Shown piece by piece: positions 54,985 through 63,572 of a DNA stretch of 64,000 bases; within the stretch, counting starts at the first letter, position 1, and every line of letters starts with the position of its first letter. The position numbers and the translations under genes are program-made. This DNA comes from Halanaerobium salsuginis. Its GTDB lineage: Bacteria > Bacillota > Halanaerobiia > Halanaerobiales > Halanaerobiaceae. The stretch spans positions 96,343 through 160,342 of the forward strand of contig NZ_FOTI01000002.1 of assembly GCF_900114545.1 (NCBI RefSeq), written 5' to 3'. The notes beneath the pieces were generated by a model that was not told the origin of the DNA, ran no database searches, and saw only the letters and a list, made by a program, of their open reading frames with translations.

Positions 54985-55809
54985 CTAACCTCCCAATTCC
55001 TGATGTGCTGTTTTGACTACTTCGCTAATTTTTTGCTGCCAGTCCGCAGATATTAAATCATCTGTCGACTTGCTATACTTTAATCTAATTAAATATTCAA
55101 TATTTTTACTGCTGGCACCAGTAATTGGAGAATAAGCTAATTGACAGGGTAAAAAACCAGATCTGAGAAAAAACTCACTTAAAGATTCAATAACATCCTG
55201 ATGAACTGCAGGATCTTTAACTACTCCATTTTTGCCAACTCTTTCTCTGCCTGCTTCAAATTGAGGCTTAATTAAGGCAACAAAATCACCATTTTTTTGG
55301 AGAAATTTTTTTACACCTGGAATAATTAAACGCAGCGAAATAAAAGAAACATCAGTTACAATTAAAGGAACTTCTACTGGTAAGTCTTTTTTTTCTAAAT
55401 GTCTAAAGTTACAGCGTTCTATAACTTCAACTCTCTCATCCTGCCGCAATTTCCACGCCAATTGACCATAACCAACATCAATTGCATAAACTCGAGCAGC
55501 TCCGTTTTGTAAAAGACAATCAGTAAAGCCGCCAGTAGAAGCCCCTATATCAATTACTTCTTTTCCTGTTACACTAAGTTCAAATTTTTCTAAGGCACGA
55601 GCCAGTTTAAAACCACCACGGCTAACATAAGGATTAACCTGGCCACGGTATTCAATTTCAGCATCAAGTGCTATTTGTGTACCTGCTTTATCTTCACGAA
55701 CTCCATCTACAAAAACAAGCCCGGCCATAATTGCTCTTTTGGCCCGGGATCTGCTTTTAAAAAGCCCGCGTTCAGTAGCAATTAGATCTAATCTTGCCCG
55801 GGCTGCCAT
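54985..55809 (-). CDS. tlyA: TlyA family rRNA (cytidine-2'-O)-methyltransferase
   Basis: S4 RNA-binding domain (1-~65) with RLDLIATERGLFKSRSRAKRAIMAGLVFVDG in pieces, followed by an FtsJ-type methyltransferase with the SAM motif IDIGASTGGFTDCLLQNGA (~86-104) and YAIDVGYGQLAWKLR. TlyA methylates 16S and 23S rRNA in mycobacteria; the label hemolysin is historical. Length 274 aa. The ATG at 55809 has GAGGTAG and overlaps dxs by 22 nt. dxs-tlyA is a widely conserved pair. Confidence 0.95.
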   Translation of the reverse strand: MAARARLDLIATERGLFKSRSRAKRAIMAGLVFVDGVREDKAGTQIALDAEIEYRGQVNPYVSRGGFKLARALEKFELSVTGKEVIDIGASTGGFTDCLLQNGAARVYAIDVGYGQLAWKLRQDERVEVIERCNFRHLEKKDLPVEVPLIVTDVSFISLRLIIPGVKKFLQKNGDFVALIKPQFEAGRERVGKNGVVKDPAVHQDVIESLSEFFLRSGFLPCQLAYSPITGASSKNIEYLIRLKYSKSTDDLISADWQQKISEVVKTAHQELGG

Positions 55810-57707
55810 AATTTTTCTACCTCCTCAACTTTTCCCAACAGAGCAAGCGCATTTTTAAAAATCCCTTTTGCATCAAGTTCAAATTCCGCCTTCATTTCTG
55901 CCATAGATCCCTGTTGAACAAATTGATCGGGAATACCAAGACGGCTGTGATCTGGCAATGGTAATTGCTGATCAGCTGCCAGTTCCAAAATGGCTGAACT
56001 AAAACCACCAGCCAGCATTTGTTCCTCTAAGATTAAGAGTTTTTTACTTGTTTTGATAGTTTTTAAAATATCTTCTTCAGCCAGAGGTTTAACAAATCTA
56101 GCATCAAGTAAGCCAATCTTAAAACCATGCTGCTGGAGAACTGCCGCTGCTCTCTGAGCTGGATAAACAGTTGAACCAATTGCAATTATATTTAAATCAG
56201 TATCTTCTAAGCTAAGCAGTTCTTCTGCTGTAGCAATTTTTATTTCTGCTAATTCTTCTGGCTGATATTGGCCATTTATTACTCCTCTAGGATAACGTAA
56301 TACAGCTGGGCCAGCATAATTAATAGCTGTATAAAGCATCTGTTGTAGTTGCTCTGCATCCCGGGGAGCCATCATCACTAAATTAGGCACAGGACGTAAA
56401 AAAGAAAAATCAAATAATCCCTGATGAGTTTCACCATCATTGCCGACAATACCAGCCCGATCAATTGCCAGAGTTAAATCAACATTTTGAATTGCCGCAT
56501 CATGGATTATCTGGTCATAGGCTCGCTGGGCAAAAGTAGAATAAAGGGCACAGACTGGTTTTAAACCTCCCTTAGCCAGACCAGTACTCATAGTTACTGC
56601 ATGCTGTTCTGCTATTCCAACATCATAATAGCGATCTGGAAATTGAGCAGCAAAAATACTCATCCCTGTCCCACCTGGCATAGCTGCTGTAATGCCAACA
56701 ATTTTGGGATCTTCTTTAGCAATTCTGGCTAAAGTTTCACCAAAAACGGTGCTATAACTTTTGTTAGATTTTTGTTTTTTAAGGCTGCCATCACTTAAAT
56801 TAAATGGCCCAACTCCATGAAATTTATCTGGATTCTGTTCAGCCGGAAGATAGCCTTTCCCTTTTTTAGTAATTACATGCAAAAGAACAGGTCCTTTAAT
56901 TGCTTCAGCCTGCTGAAAATAATGTGTTAATTCTACTATATTATGTCCATCGATTGGTCCCAAATATTTAAAACCAAATTCTTCAAATAAAATTCCTTGA
57001 ATAAAGGTATATTTCAAAGCATTTTTAACTCGATCTACAGCTCCTGAAACAGTTCCCCCAATTCTGGGAATTTTATTAATTAAAAATTCTATATCTGATT
57101 TAACTTTGTTCAAAGTTGGATCATTGCGCAGTGAAGCTAGATAGTTAGAAACAGCTCCAACATTATCTGCAATTGACATCTCATTATCATTTAAAATTAC
57201 ATTAATGTTAGCTTTAATATGGCCTGCATGGTTAAGTGCTTCAAAAGCCATACCTCCAGTTAAAGCTCCATCACCAATTACTGCATAAATATCACCCTGC
57301 TGCTGCAGAGTATCACGTGCCATAGCAAGCCCAACTGCAGCTGAAATTGAGGTGCTGCTGTGACCAGCCCCCATAATATCATGAGGAGATTCACTACATT
57401 TAGGATAACCACTCAAACCATTTTTTTGTCTTAATTTAGTAAAACAATCTTTACGACCGGTTAAAATTTTATGAGTATAAGCTTGATGTCCAACATCCCA
57501 AATTATTTTGTCAACTGGACTATTAAGATAGTGGTGAAGCGCAATAGTTAATTCTACTGTACCTAAATTAGAAGCTAAATGTCCTCCAGTAACGGAAATG
57601 TTTTCTAATAAAAATTCTCTGATCTCTTCGGCCAGTTTTTTAAGCTGGTAAGATTTTAATCTTTTTAAATCAGCCACGGTATTTATTCCTGCTAAATAAT
57701 CACTCAT
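55788..57707 (-). CDS. dxs: 1-deoxy-D-xylulose-5-phosphate synthase
   Basis: First enzyme of the MEP pathway: pyruvate + glyceraldehyde 3-phosphate to DXP, thiamine-diphosphate dependent. The TPP-binding GDG is at 145-147 with the matching Asn further on (ILNDNEM). Transketolase pyrimidine and C-terminal domains follow (GIAEQHAVTMSTGLA, DRAGIVGNDGETHQGLFD, LRYPRG). I start at ATG 57707 (639 aa), which has AGAGG at 8 nt; a GTG at 57710 is in frame. It overlaps oapA by 8 nt, downstream of OLE RNA. Confidence 0.97.
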   Translation of the reverse strand: MSDYLAGINTVADLKRLKSYQLKKLAEEIREFLLENISVTGGHLASNLGTVELTIALHHYLNSPVDKIIWDVGHQAYTHKILTGRKDCFTKLRQKNGLSGYPKCSESPHDIMGAGHSSTSISAAVGLAMARDTLQQQGDIYAVIGDGALTGGMAFEALNHAGHIKANINVILNDNEMSIADNVGAVSNYLASLRNDPTLNKVKSDIEFLINKIPRIGGTVSGAVDRVKNALKYTFIQGILFEEFGFKYLGPIDGHNIVELTHYFQQAEAIKGPVLLHVITKKGKGYLPAEQNPDKFHGVGPFNLSDGSLKKQKSNKSYSTVFGETLARIAKEDPKIVGITAAMPGGTGMSIFAAQFPDRYYDVGIAEQHAVTMSTGLAKGGLKPVCALYSTFAQRAYDQIIHDAAIQNVDLTLAIDRAGIVGNDGETHQGLFDFSFLRPVPNLVMMAPRDAEQLQQMLYTAINYAGPAVLRYPRGVINGQYQPEELAEIKIATAEELLSLEDTDLNIIAIGSTVYPAQRAAAVLQQHGFKIGLLDARFVKPLAEEDILKTIKTSKKLLILEEQMLAGGFSSAILELAADQQLPLPDHSRLGIPDQFVQQGSMAEMKAEFELDAKGIFKNALALLGKVEEVEKLWQPGQD

Positions 57708-58263
57708 CACTTACACCTCTTTTTAATAAGCCAAGCAAATATCTATATATATAAATAAATAGAGTTAATGTTTTTCCAGCTAAAAATATTATTTCAGTAG
57801 ATTTTTTCATACCATAATGTTTAAAAAAAGCTTTCCCTCCGACAGTTAAGGCAGAAGCAAGGCCAATAATAACTAAACTTGTCCAGAAATTAGAAAAACC
57901 ATAATAATTAATTAAGTCGAGAGCAATTACTGCACTAATAGCACCACTTATAGTACCACAAATATCACCAACAATATCACACATTAAACTCGATACTTTA
58001 TCACCATTTTTAGCTAGATAAAGAGCAGTTTTAGCACCAAAAATTTTTTTAGCAGCTTTTGCATTAAAAGGCTCTTCCCGGGCTACAGTTGCAGCCACTC
58101 CAATCATGTCTGATAAAACCCCAGTTATTATAATAATTAACAGTATTATCACTGCCATCGGTAATGGTACATACTGAACCTGAGTTTGAGATACAGAAGA
58201 CACACTCACCGCAATAAAAAAAGTAATTATAGCAATAACAATACTGCTCAAGAATTTATTCAA
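57700..58263 (-). CDS. oapA: OLE RNA-associated membrane protein OapA
   Basis: Small integral membrane protein that binds OLE RNA and anchors it at the membrane in Bacillus halodurans. Identification here is by position, directly 3' of the OLE RNA and before dxs, plus topology: helices at ~5-25, ~34-50, ~100-118 and ~128-145. A conserved charged/polar core between helices carries AREEPFNAKAAKKIFGAK and LAKNGDKVSSLMCDIVGDI. The frame runs on into the RNA, but the TTG at 58263 follows a GAGGTGA site by 8-11 nt; this gives 187 aa. CorB/DUF21-like annotations for relatives are plausible mislabels. Confidence 0.82.
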   Translation of the reverse strand: MNKFLSSIVIAIITFFIAVSVSSVSQTQVQYVPLPMAVIILLIIIITGVLSDMIGVAATVAREEPFNAKAAKKIFGAKTALYLAKNGDKVSSLMCDIVGDICGTISGAISAVIALDLINYYGFSNFWTSLVIIGLASALTVGGKAFFKHYGMKKSTEIIFLAGKTLTLFIYIYRYLLGLLKRGVSDE

Positions 58264-58290
58264 AAATTTATTCACCTCATTAATAAAATA

Positions 58291-58860
58291 GCAGATGGTG
58301 ATCTGATAGATAAATGCTGTGTCATAGGTCCAGCAGGTTTTCCCCGGGAATTCCCATCTGTCGCCAGACAGGAGATTTCTCATTAAATTCCCGCCGCAGG
58401 GTTTCCCACTACAGAGCTGGATTACCACTCAGAACACACTTTAATCCCTACCCTACCCATTAAGACAGTCTAGAAGTTTTCCTTAACAACATTTAAACTA
58501 TCTCCTAGCTTCTTTTGCAGTAATGGTTTCCAGCAGGACCAACAAGAGACTGGATCCAGGTCTAATGTTTTGCTACTGTCTCCATTACCACTTCAAAGCA
58601 GGCTACACTGTTTTACTTTACAGTAAAAACAGGTTAACCTGGCCTTGCTATGTATCATCTAACTCGACCAGGCCTCCGCGGGAAAGGGGTCAACGCCCAC
58701 ATGCCATTGTGGATCGCCCCAAGCCCTTATCTCTCTGCAAAAGCCCCCGACTGGGCGTCAGCAGCCATTACAAAGAACTTCATCGATGTGCCCTTGGACG
58801 GATTTTTAGCCCCGCCTTCAAAGATAGTATGCCGACTAGAATACTGCACCATCTGCATTT
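58291..58860 (-). ncRNA. ole: OLE RNA (ornate, large, extremophilic RNA)
   Basis: A ~570-nt, structured, relatively GC-rich segment without a credible gene, between ispA and oapA on the same strand. GCAGATGGTG (58847-58856 read on the minus strand) pairs perfectly with CACCATCTGC (58291-58300), joining the ends. Internal hairpins include CTGTC/GACAG (58358-58371) and CCTGG/CCAGG (58638-58642 with 58668-58672); GGGAATTCCC is at 58346-58355. Known OLE RNAs are ~600 nt, lie in this ispA-OLE-oapA-dxs context, associate with the membrane through OapA and are needed for tolerance to cold, short alcohols and magnesium stress in B. halodurans. Exact ends are estimated from the promoter and the closing stem. 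Confidence 0.9.
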
Positions 58861-58866
58861 TAAATA

Positions 58867-58895
58867 ATTATAACACATTTATAAATGCCCTTCAA
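58867..58895 (-). promoter_or_regulatory. Dedicated promoter for OLE RNA
   Basis: On the minus strand, -35 TTGAAG (58890-58895), 17-bp spacer and -10 TATAAT (58867-58872), filling exactly the gap between the ispA stop codon and the RNA. Initiation is expected near 58860, 3-4 nt before the closing stem. Confidence 0.75.
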
Positions 58896-59780
58896 TTAAT
58901 GCTTTCTAGTTAAGATATAATCAACCAGGTCTACTAAATAATTTGTTTGACCACTTAAAGAAGCAAGGCTGGCTTTTGCTGCTGCTGCATATTCTCTGGC
59001 AGCTGACTCTGCCCCTTCTAACCCAAGTAAACTGGGATAAGTTGATTTATTAAGTTCTTCATCTCGGCCAGCTTCCTTACCTAGAGCAGCTGTATCACCA
59101 GTTAAATCAAGCAAATCATCTACTATTTGGAATAAAATACCGATATTTTGGGCATAATTAAAGAGAGCCTTTTCCTGATCTTGTTGATAGTCAGAACAAT
59201 AAACACCAATTAAGACAGCTGCTTTTAACAAAGCACCTGTTTTCCCCTGCTGTAATTTTTGCAGTTGCTCCAATTTAAGCTGTTTATTTTCTGCCTGAAT
59301 GTCAAGCACCTGCCCCCCTACCATACCCTGATAACCAGCTGATCTGGCCAGCAGATTGATCAGTTTTACCTGTCGCTCATCAGCAATTTCTAACTCACTT
59401 AAAATTTGAAAAGCATATGTTAAAAGGGCATCTCCTGCCAAAACAGCAATCGCCTCACCATAAACTAAGTGGTTGGTTTTTTTACCTCGCCGCAGCTTGT
59501 CATCATCCATAGCTGGTAAATCATCATGAATTAAAGAATAGGTATGAATCATTTCTAAAGCTGAGCCTGCAGTTAAAGCTGCTTGGTAATTACCTCCTAA
59601 AAGTTCAACAGTTAGTAAAGATAAAACTGGTCTAATCCGCTTACCACCTGAGAATAGTGTATAGCTCATTGCTTCTGTTAAAATTGGAGCAAGCTCATCT
59701 GATTTAAGTTCCATTAATTCTTTTAATTTATTATCAACAGCTGCTGCTTTTTCTGTTAAAACTGTCTTCAATTCAGCCAA
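58896..59780 (-). CDS. ispA: Farnesyl diphosphate synthase (geranyltranstransferase)
   Basis: trans-Prenyltransferase making FPP from IPP and DMAPP. First Asp-rich motif DDLPAMDDD at 86-94, second DDLLD at 221-225; FSGGKRIRP near 44-51 binds IPP. Length 294 aa. Starts at TTG 59780 with GGGGG 7-8 nt upstream. It is 2 nt after xseB, in the common xseA-xseB-ispA run. Its product feeds uppS. The OLE promoter begins at its stop codon. Confidence 0.96.
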   Translation of the reverse strand: MAELKTVLTEKAAAVDNKLKELMELKSDELAPILTEAMSYTLFSGGKRIRPVLSLLTVELLGGNYQAALTAGSALEMIHTYSLIHDDLPAMDDDKLRRGKKTNHLVYGEAIAVLAGDALLTYAFQILSELEIADERQVKLINLLARSAGYQGMVGGQVLDIQAENKQLKLEQLQKLQQGKTGALLKAAVLIGVYCSDYQQDQEKALFNYAQNIGILFQIVDDLLDLTGDTAALGKEAGRDEELNKSTYPSLLGLEGAESAAREYAAAAKASLASLSGQTNYLVDLVDYILTRKH

Positions 59781-59782
59781 AT

Positions 59783-60064
59783 TTATTCCCCCTCAACTTC
59801 AGAAGCAAAAGGAACTTCTTTGCTAAATTCATCATTTTCTTTAACCATTAATTCAATTTTTTTCTCTGCTTGATCTAATTTTTGATGACAAAATTTAAGC
59901 AGCTGCATTCCCTGGCTAAATTCTGCCAGTGTTTTATCAAGTGAAAGTCCTCCCTGCTCAAGATCTTCAACAATAACTTGTAATTTTTCTAAAGCAGTTT
60001 CGAAGTCTATTTTTGCTAGATCTAATTTTGCCGAATTATTTGCTTTCTCATTCTGTTTAGTCAT
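59783..60064 (-). CDS. xseB: Exodeoxyribonuclease VII small subunit
   Basis: Coiled-coil subunit that binds along the XseA arms. DFETALEKLQVIVEDLEQGGLSLDKTLAEFSQGMQLLKFCHQKLDQAEKKIELM, in pieces, is the family core; 93 aa with extra acidic tail. The ATG at 60064 has AGGTGA and overlaps xseA by 8 nt. Confidence 0.96.
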   Translation of the reverse strand: MTKQNEKANNSAKLDLAKIDFETALEKLQVIVEDLEQGGLSLDKTLAEFSQGMQLLKFCHQKLDQAEKKIELMVKENDEFSKEVPFASEVEGE

Positions 60065-61316
60065 CTAAATCACCTACTTTTTTTGCCTGTACTTTCAATT
60101 TTGCTCTACCATCTTTAAGCCGAGCAGTTATTTGCTGTCCAACGGATAAATTTTCGACAGATGTAATTGAATTATTTGTTTTATCCTGTAGAATACTGTA
60201 ACCCCGATCAAGGGTCTTTAAAGGACTAAGATTATTTAGCTTATGATATAAAAGCTGATATTTGTTTTCCCAATCAGTATAACTTTTTTCTGTCTGATGG
60301 AGCAGCTTAGTTTCCAGGCTATCAAGCTGTTGTTGATAATCTCTAAAAATTTCAGCTGGAAATGCAAAAATTCGCCGCTCTGCAATATTTTTTAATTTGT
60401 TTTTTACTTCCTGCAGCTGGTTTTGACTAGTATTAATTAAACGCTGGCTTAAATTCTCCAGTCTATTTAAAATTTCTTCCCGATTAGCTGTGGCCAATTC
60501 GGCTGCTGCTGAAGGAGTTGGGGCTCTTAAATCAGCTACAAAATCTGCTATGGTAAAATCTGTTTCATGACCAACTCCACTGATTACAGGTAAGGCGGAA
60601 TTGAAGATGGCCCGGGCCACCTCTTCTTCATTAAATGGCCAGAGATCTTCGATTGATCCCCCACCCCGGCTAACTATAATCAAATCAATATCAGATCTGC
60701 TGTTTAAATAATTGATCCCGGCTGTTATTTCAGCTTTAGCTAATTTACCCTGCACATGGGCTGGCACAATTAACACAGAAAATTTACCGCTTCTTCTCTG
60801 CATTACCGAAAGAATATCCCGGATAGCTGCCCCTGTTGGTGAGGTTACAATCCCTATTTTTTTAGCTAATAAAGGAATAGACTTTTTTTGACTTTCAGCA
60901 AAGAGTCCTGCTTTTTCTAATTTAACTTTTAATTTTTCAAAAGCTCTATATAGTTCTCCCTGACCTGCCTTTTCTAATTCACGAGCATAAAATTGATATT
61001 CACCCCGTCTAGCATAAATATCAAGATTGCCCCGGGCAGTAACCTGCATCCCATCTTCTATTTCAAAATCAACTTTAGAATTATAACCTTTGAACATAAC
61101 TGTTTTAAGCTGAGAATTTTTATCTTTTAAAGTAAAGTACATATGACCTGAACTATGATGATAAAAATTAGAAATTTCACCTGTAACCCAGAAATCGGTT
61201 AATACCGGGTCTGAGTTAAGTAAAGACTGCAGATAATCAGTTATCTCAGCTATGGTAAAAATCTTTCTTTCTTCATCTGTATTTGTAAATAAATTATTTT
61301 GATATAATTCTGTCAT
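60057..61316 (-). CDS. xseA: Exodeoxyribonuclease VII large subunit
   Basis: Single-strand-specific exonuclease acting in both directions. An N-terminal OB fold (~20-110, FWVTGEISNFYHHSSGHMYFTLKD) is followed by the catalytic domain with GIVTSPTGAAIRDIL, DLIIVSRGGGSIEDLWPFNEE, SGVGHETDFTIADFVADLRAPTPSAAAE and a long coiled-coil arm, then NLSPLKTLDRGYSI. Length 419 aa. The ATG at 61316 has a GAAGTGAT site. Confidence 0.97.
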   Translation of the reverse strand: MTELYQNNLFTNTDEERKIFTIAEITDYLQSLLNSDPVLTDFWVTGEISNFYHHSSGHMYFTLKDKNSQLKTVMFKGYNSKVDFEIEDGMQVTARGNLDIYARRGEYQFYARELEKAGQGELYRAFEKLKVKLEKAGLFAESQKKSIPLLAKKIGIVTSPTGAAIRDILSVMQRRSGKFSVLIVPAHVQGKLAKAEITAGINYLNSRSDIDLIIVSRGGGSIEDLWPFNEEEVARAIFNSALPVISGVGHETDFTIADFVADLRAPTPSAAAELATANREEILNRLENLSQRLINTSQNQLQEVKNKLKNIAERRIFAFPAEIFRDYQQQLDSLETKLLHQTEKSYTDWENKYQLLYHKLNNLSPLKTLDRGYSILQDKTNNSITSVENLSVGQQITARLKDGRAKLKVQAKKVGDLDD

Positions 61317-61332
61317 AAAATCACTTCTAGTT

Positions 61333-62742
61333 TTAGTTTTTGGCTAATAAATATTTTTTAATATTCTCAGCTGCTGTTTTGCCTGCTCCCATTGCTTTAA
61401 TTACTGTTGCAGCACCAGTAACTACATCACCACCGGCATAAATGCCTTCTCTACTTGTCTGCTGGTCAGAATCTACTTCAATGCCACCCCAACTCTTAGT
61501 TTTAAGATCTTTAGTAGAGCTAGTTAAAAGTGGATTAGGATTTTGACCAATTGCAATAATAACTGTATCAAGCTCCAGCTGCCAGTTTGAGTTGGCAATT
61601 GGAACTGGTCTTCTTCTGCCGGAAGCATCTTTTTCGCCCAATTCCATCTTCTGGCATTCCATAGTTGCCACTCGACCTGATTCGGCATGGATAGCAACTG
61701 GATTATTAAGCAGCTTAAATTCAATACCTTCTTCACCAGCATGATGAATTTCTTCACTCCGGGCTGGCATCTGTTCTTTAGCCCGGCGATAAACTATATA
61801 AACATCTTCTGCTCCAAGTCTTTTAGCAGTTCGAGCTGCATCCATTGCCACATTACCTGCTCCTACGACTGCAACTTTTTTGCCAACTACAACTGGAGTT
61901 TTATATTCTGGATATTTAAATGCTTTCATCAAATTAACTCTGGTTAAAAATTCATTAGCGGAATAAACTCCGTTTAAGTTTTCTCCAGGAATACCTAAAA
62001 ATCTAGGCAGACCAGCACCTACTCCAATAAACATTGCTTCATAACCCTGTTCAAATAATTCATCAACTGTAATAGATTTTCCTACTACAACATTAAGTTT
62101 AATTTCTACTCCCAATTCTTTGATAGCTGCTACCTCCTGGTCAACTATATCCTTGGGAAGTCTAAACTCAGGAATTCCATAACGCAAAACTCCACCAGTA
62201 GCATGTAGTGCTTCAAAAACTGTTACTTTAAGCCCATATCTAGCCAGATCTGCTGCTGCAGTAAGACCTGCTGGTCCAGCACCAATTACAGCTGCTTTTT
62301 TACCAATCAAGGCAGGTATTCTATCTTTTTTTAATTCTTCATCTCCAGATTGAGATGTACCACGTTCCATATTATAGTCTGCTACATATCTTTCCAAGCG
62401 TCCAATTGCTACTGGCTCATTTTTTATTCCCATTACACAGACATTCTCGCACTGCTCTTCCTGGGGACAAACCCGACCACAAACAGCAGGTAAATTGTTT
62501 TTGCTTTTGATAATTTGGTTTGCTGATTCAATATTGCCATCTTTAACTGCCTGAATAAATTGGGGTATTGGGACATGGACAGGACACCCTTCTACACAGG
62601 GCTGATGTTTACACTGCAGACATCTTTCTGCTTCTACAACTGCTTCTTGATCTGTATAACCAAAAGGTACTTCCTTAAAGTTCTTAATTCTTTCCTCCGG
62701 CTTTTGTTCACGCATCGGAGTTTTTTCTTTCTGAACTGCCAT
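61333..62742 (-). CDS. nfnB: NADH-dependent ferredoxin:NADP+ oxidoreductase, large subunit NfnB (GltA-type)
   Basis: Electron-bifurcating transhydrogenase subunit: it carries FAD, two [4Fe-4S] clusters and the NADPH site. N-terminal Cys clusters CLQCKHQPCVEGCPV and CGRVCPQEEQCENVC (~40-107), then dinucleotide folds GAGPAGLTAAADLARYGLKV (~156-175) and GAGNVAMDAARTAKRLG (~295-311). Length 469 aa. The open frame is often labelled glutamate synthase small subunit, but the absence of gltB and the adjacent FAD/[2Fe-2S] partner favour NfnB (or sulfide dehydrogenase SudA). The ATG has GGAGGAG. Confidence 0.88.
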   Translation of the reverse strand: MAVQKEKTPMREQKPEERIKNFKEVPFGYTDQEAVVEAERCLQCKHQPCVEGCPVHVPIPQFIQAVKDGNIESANQIIKSKNNLPAVCGRVCPQEEQCENVCVMGIKNEPVAIGRLERYVADYNMERGTSQSGDEELKKDRIPALIGKKAAVIGAGPAGLTAAADLARYGLKVTVFEALHATGGVLRYGIPEFRLPKDIVDQEVAAIKELGVEIKLNVVVGKSITVDELFEQGYEAMFIGVGAGLPRFLGIPGENLNGVYSANEFLTRVNLMKAFKYPEYKTPVVVGKKVAVVGAGNVAMDAARTAKRLGAEDVYIVYRRAKEQMPARSEEIHHAGEEGIEFKLLNNPVAIHAESGRVATMECQKMELGEKDASGRRRPVPIANSNWQLELDTVIIAIGQNPNPLLTSSTKDLKTKSWGGIEVDSDQQTSREGIYAGGDVVTGAATVIKAMGAGKTAAENIKKYLLAKN

Positions 62743-63572
62743 TATTTCTCCTCCTCAACCACATTAGCATAAACAAGATTTTCTTCATCTCGATAAAAAT
62801 TAAGTCTATTCATTAATTCATCAAAATCAACCTGATGGCCATCAAAAGAAGGCCCATCAATACAGGTAAACTTAGTTTCTCCACCAACAGTTACTCGACA
62901 GGCTCCACACATTCCAGTACCATCAACCATAATTGTGTTTAAACTCACAATTGTTTCTACATCAAATTTTTTAGTTAAATCTGCAACTACTTTCATCATA
63001 GGAACTGGTCCAATTGCAACTACGAGATCAATATCGCCTTCTTTTTCCAAGAGGTCTTTTAAAATATCAGTTACAAACCCATGATGTCCATAACTGCCAT
63101 CATCAGTTGCAATAAATAGTCTATCACTATATTGTTCTAATTCATCTTCCAAAATAATTAAATTTTTAGTTCTAGCACCAGTTATACTGATTACTTCTGC
63201 TTCAGTTCCAGAAAAACCTCTTACTTTGGGATATAAAAGGGCAGTTCCTGATCCTCCTCCCAGTAAAACTACTTTTTGATAACCATCTAATTTAATATGA
63301 TGGCCCAATGGTCCAACTATATCCTGGATAAAATCACCCTTGTCCATTTTACCCAATAATTTGGTAGAATACCCTACCTCTTGAAAGATAATAGTAATTA
63401 TACCATTTTCTCTTTCATAATCAGCTACAGTCAGAGGGATTCTTTCTCCCTGTTCATCAACACGCAATATAATAAAATTCCCTGGTTCAGTCTTAGCTGC
63501 AATTAAAGGTGCTTTAACTTTTAACCTTTTAATTGTTGGAGCCAATACTTCTTTGGCTAAAATTTCGTACAT
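62742..63572 (-). CDS. nfnA: NADH-dependent ferredoxin:NADP+ oxidoreductase, small subunit NfnA
   Basis: FAD and [2Fe-2S] subunit that takes electrons from NADH. Ferredoxin-NADP reductase fold with the FAD motif near residue 50 (ILRVDEQGERIPLTVAD), nucleotide fold VVLLGGGSGTALLYPKV (~105-120), and C-terminal Cys ligands CGACRVTVGG plus a later Cys. Length 276 aa. The ATG at 63572 has GGAGG. It shares one nucleotide with nfnB. Upstream 63573-63831 (about 260 nt) holds no gene; the nfnA promoter is not obvious. Confidence 0.88.
   Translation of the reverse strand: MYEILAKEVLAPTIKRLKVKAPLIAAKTEPGNFIILRVDEQGERIPLTVADYERENGIITIIFQEVGYSTKLLGKMDKGDFIQDIVGPLGHHIKLDGYQKVVLLGGGSGTALLYPKVRGFSGTEAEVISITGARTKNLIILEDELEQYSDRLFIATDDGSYGHHGFVTDILKDLLEKEGDIDLVVAIGPVPMMKVVADLTKKFDVETIVSLNTIMVDGTGMCGACRVTVGGETKFTCIDGPSFDGHQVDFDELMNRLNFYRDEENLVYANVVEEEK

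Noticed and set aside
58264..58428. Upstream 55-codon extension of the oapA frame
   Set aside because: It reads through the 3' part of OLE RNA and lacks a ribosome site; the TTG at 58263 follows GAGGTGA.
58523..58913. Two plus-strand open frames (58523-58867 and 58650-58913) in the ispA-oapA gap
   Set aside because: Both run antisense through the OLE RNA, have no ribosome sites, odd composition (Cys, His and Pro rich) and no family resemblance; RNA structure explains the open frames.
61687..61947. Plus-strand frame opposite nfnB
   Set aside because: Shadow of a strongly recognised gene; composition and lack of start signals argue against it.
61333..62742. Glutamate synthase small subunit (GltD/GltA) as the function
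   Set aside because: No large subunit is adjacent and the FAD/[2Fe-2S] partner nfnA overlaps by one base, pointing to the Nfn/Sud complex.
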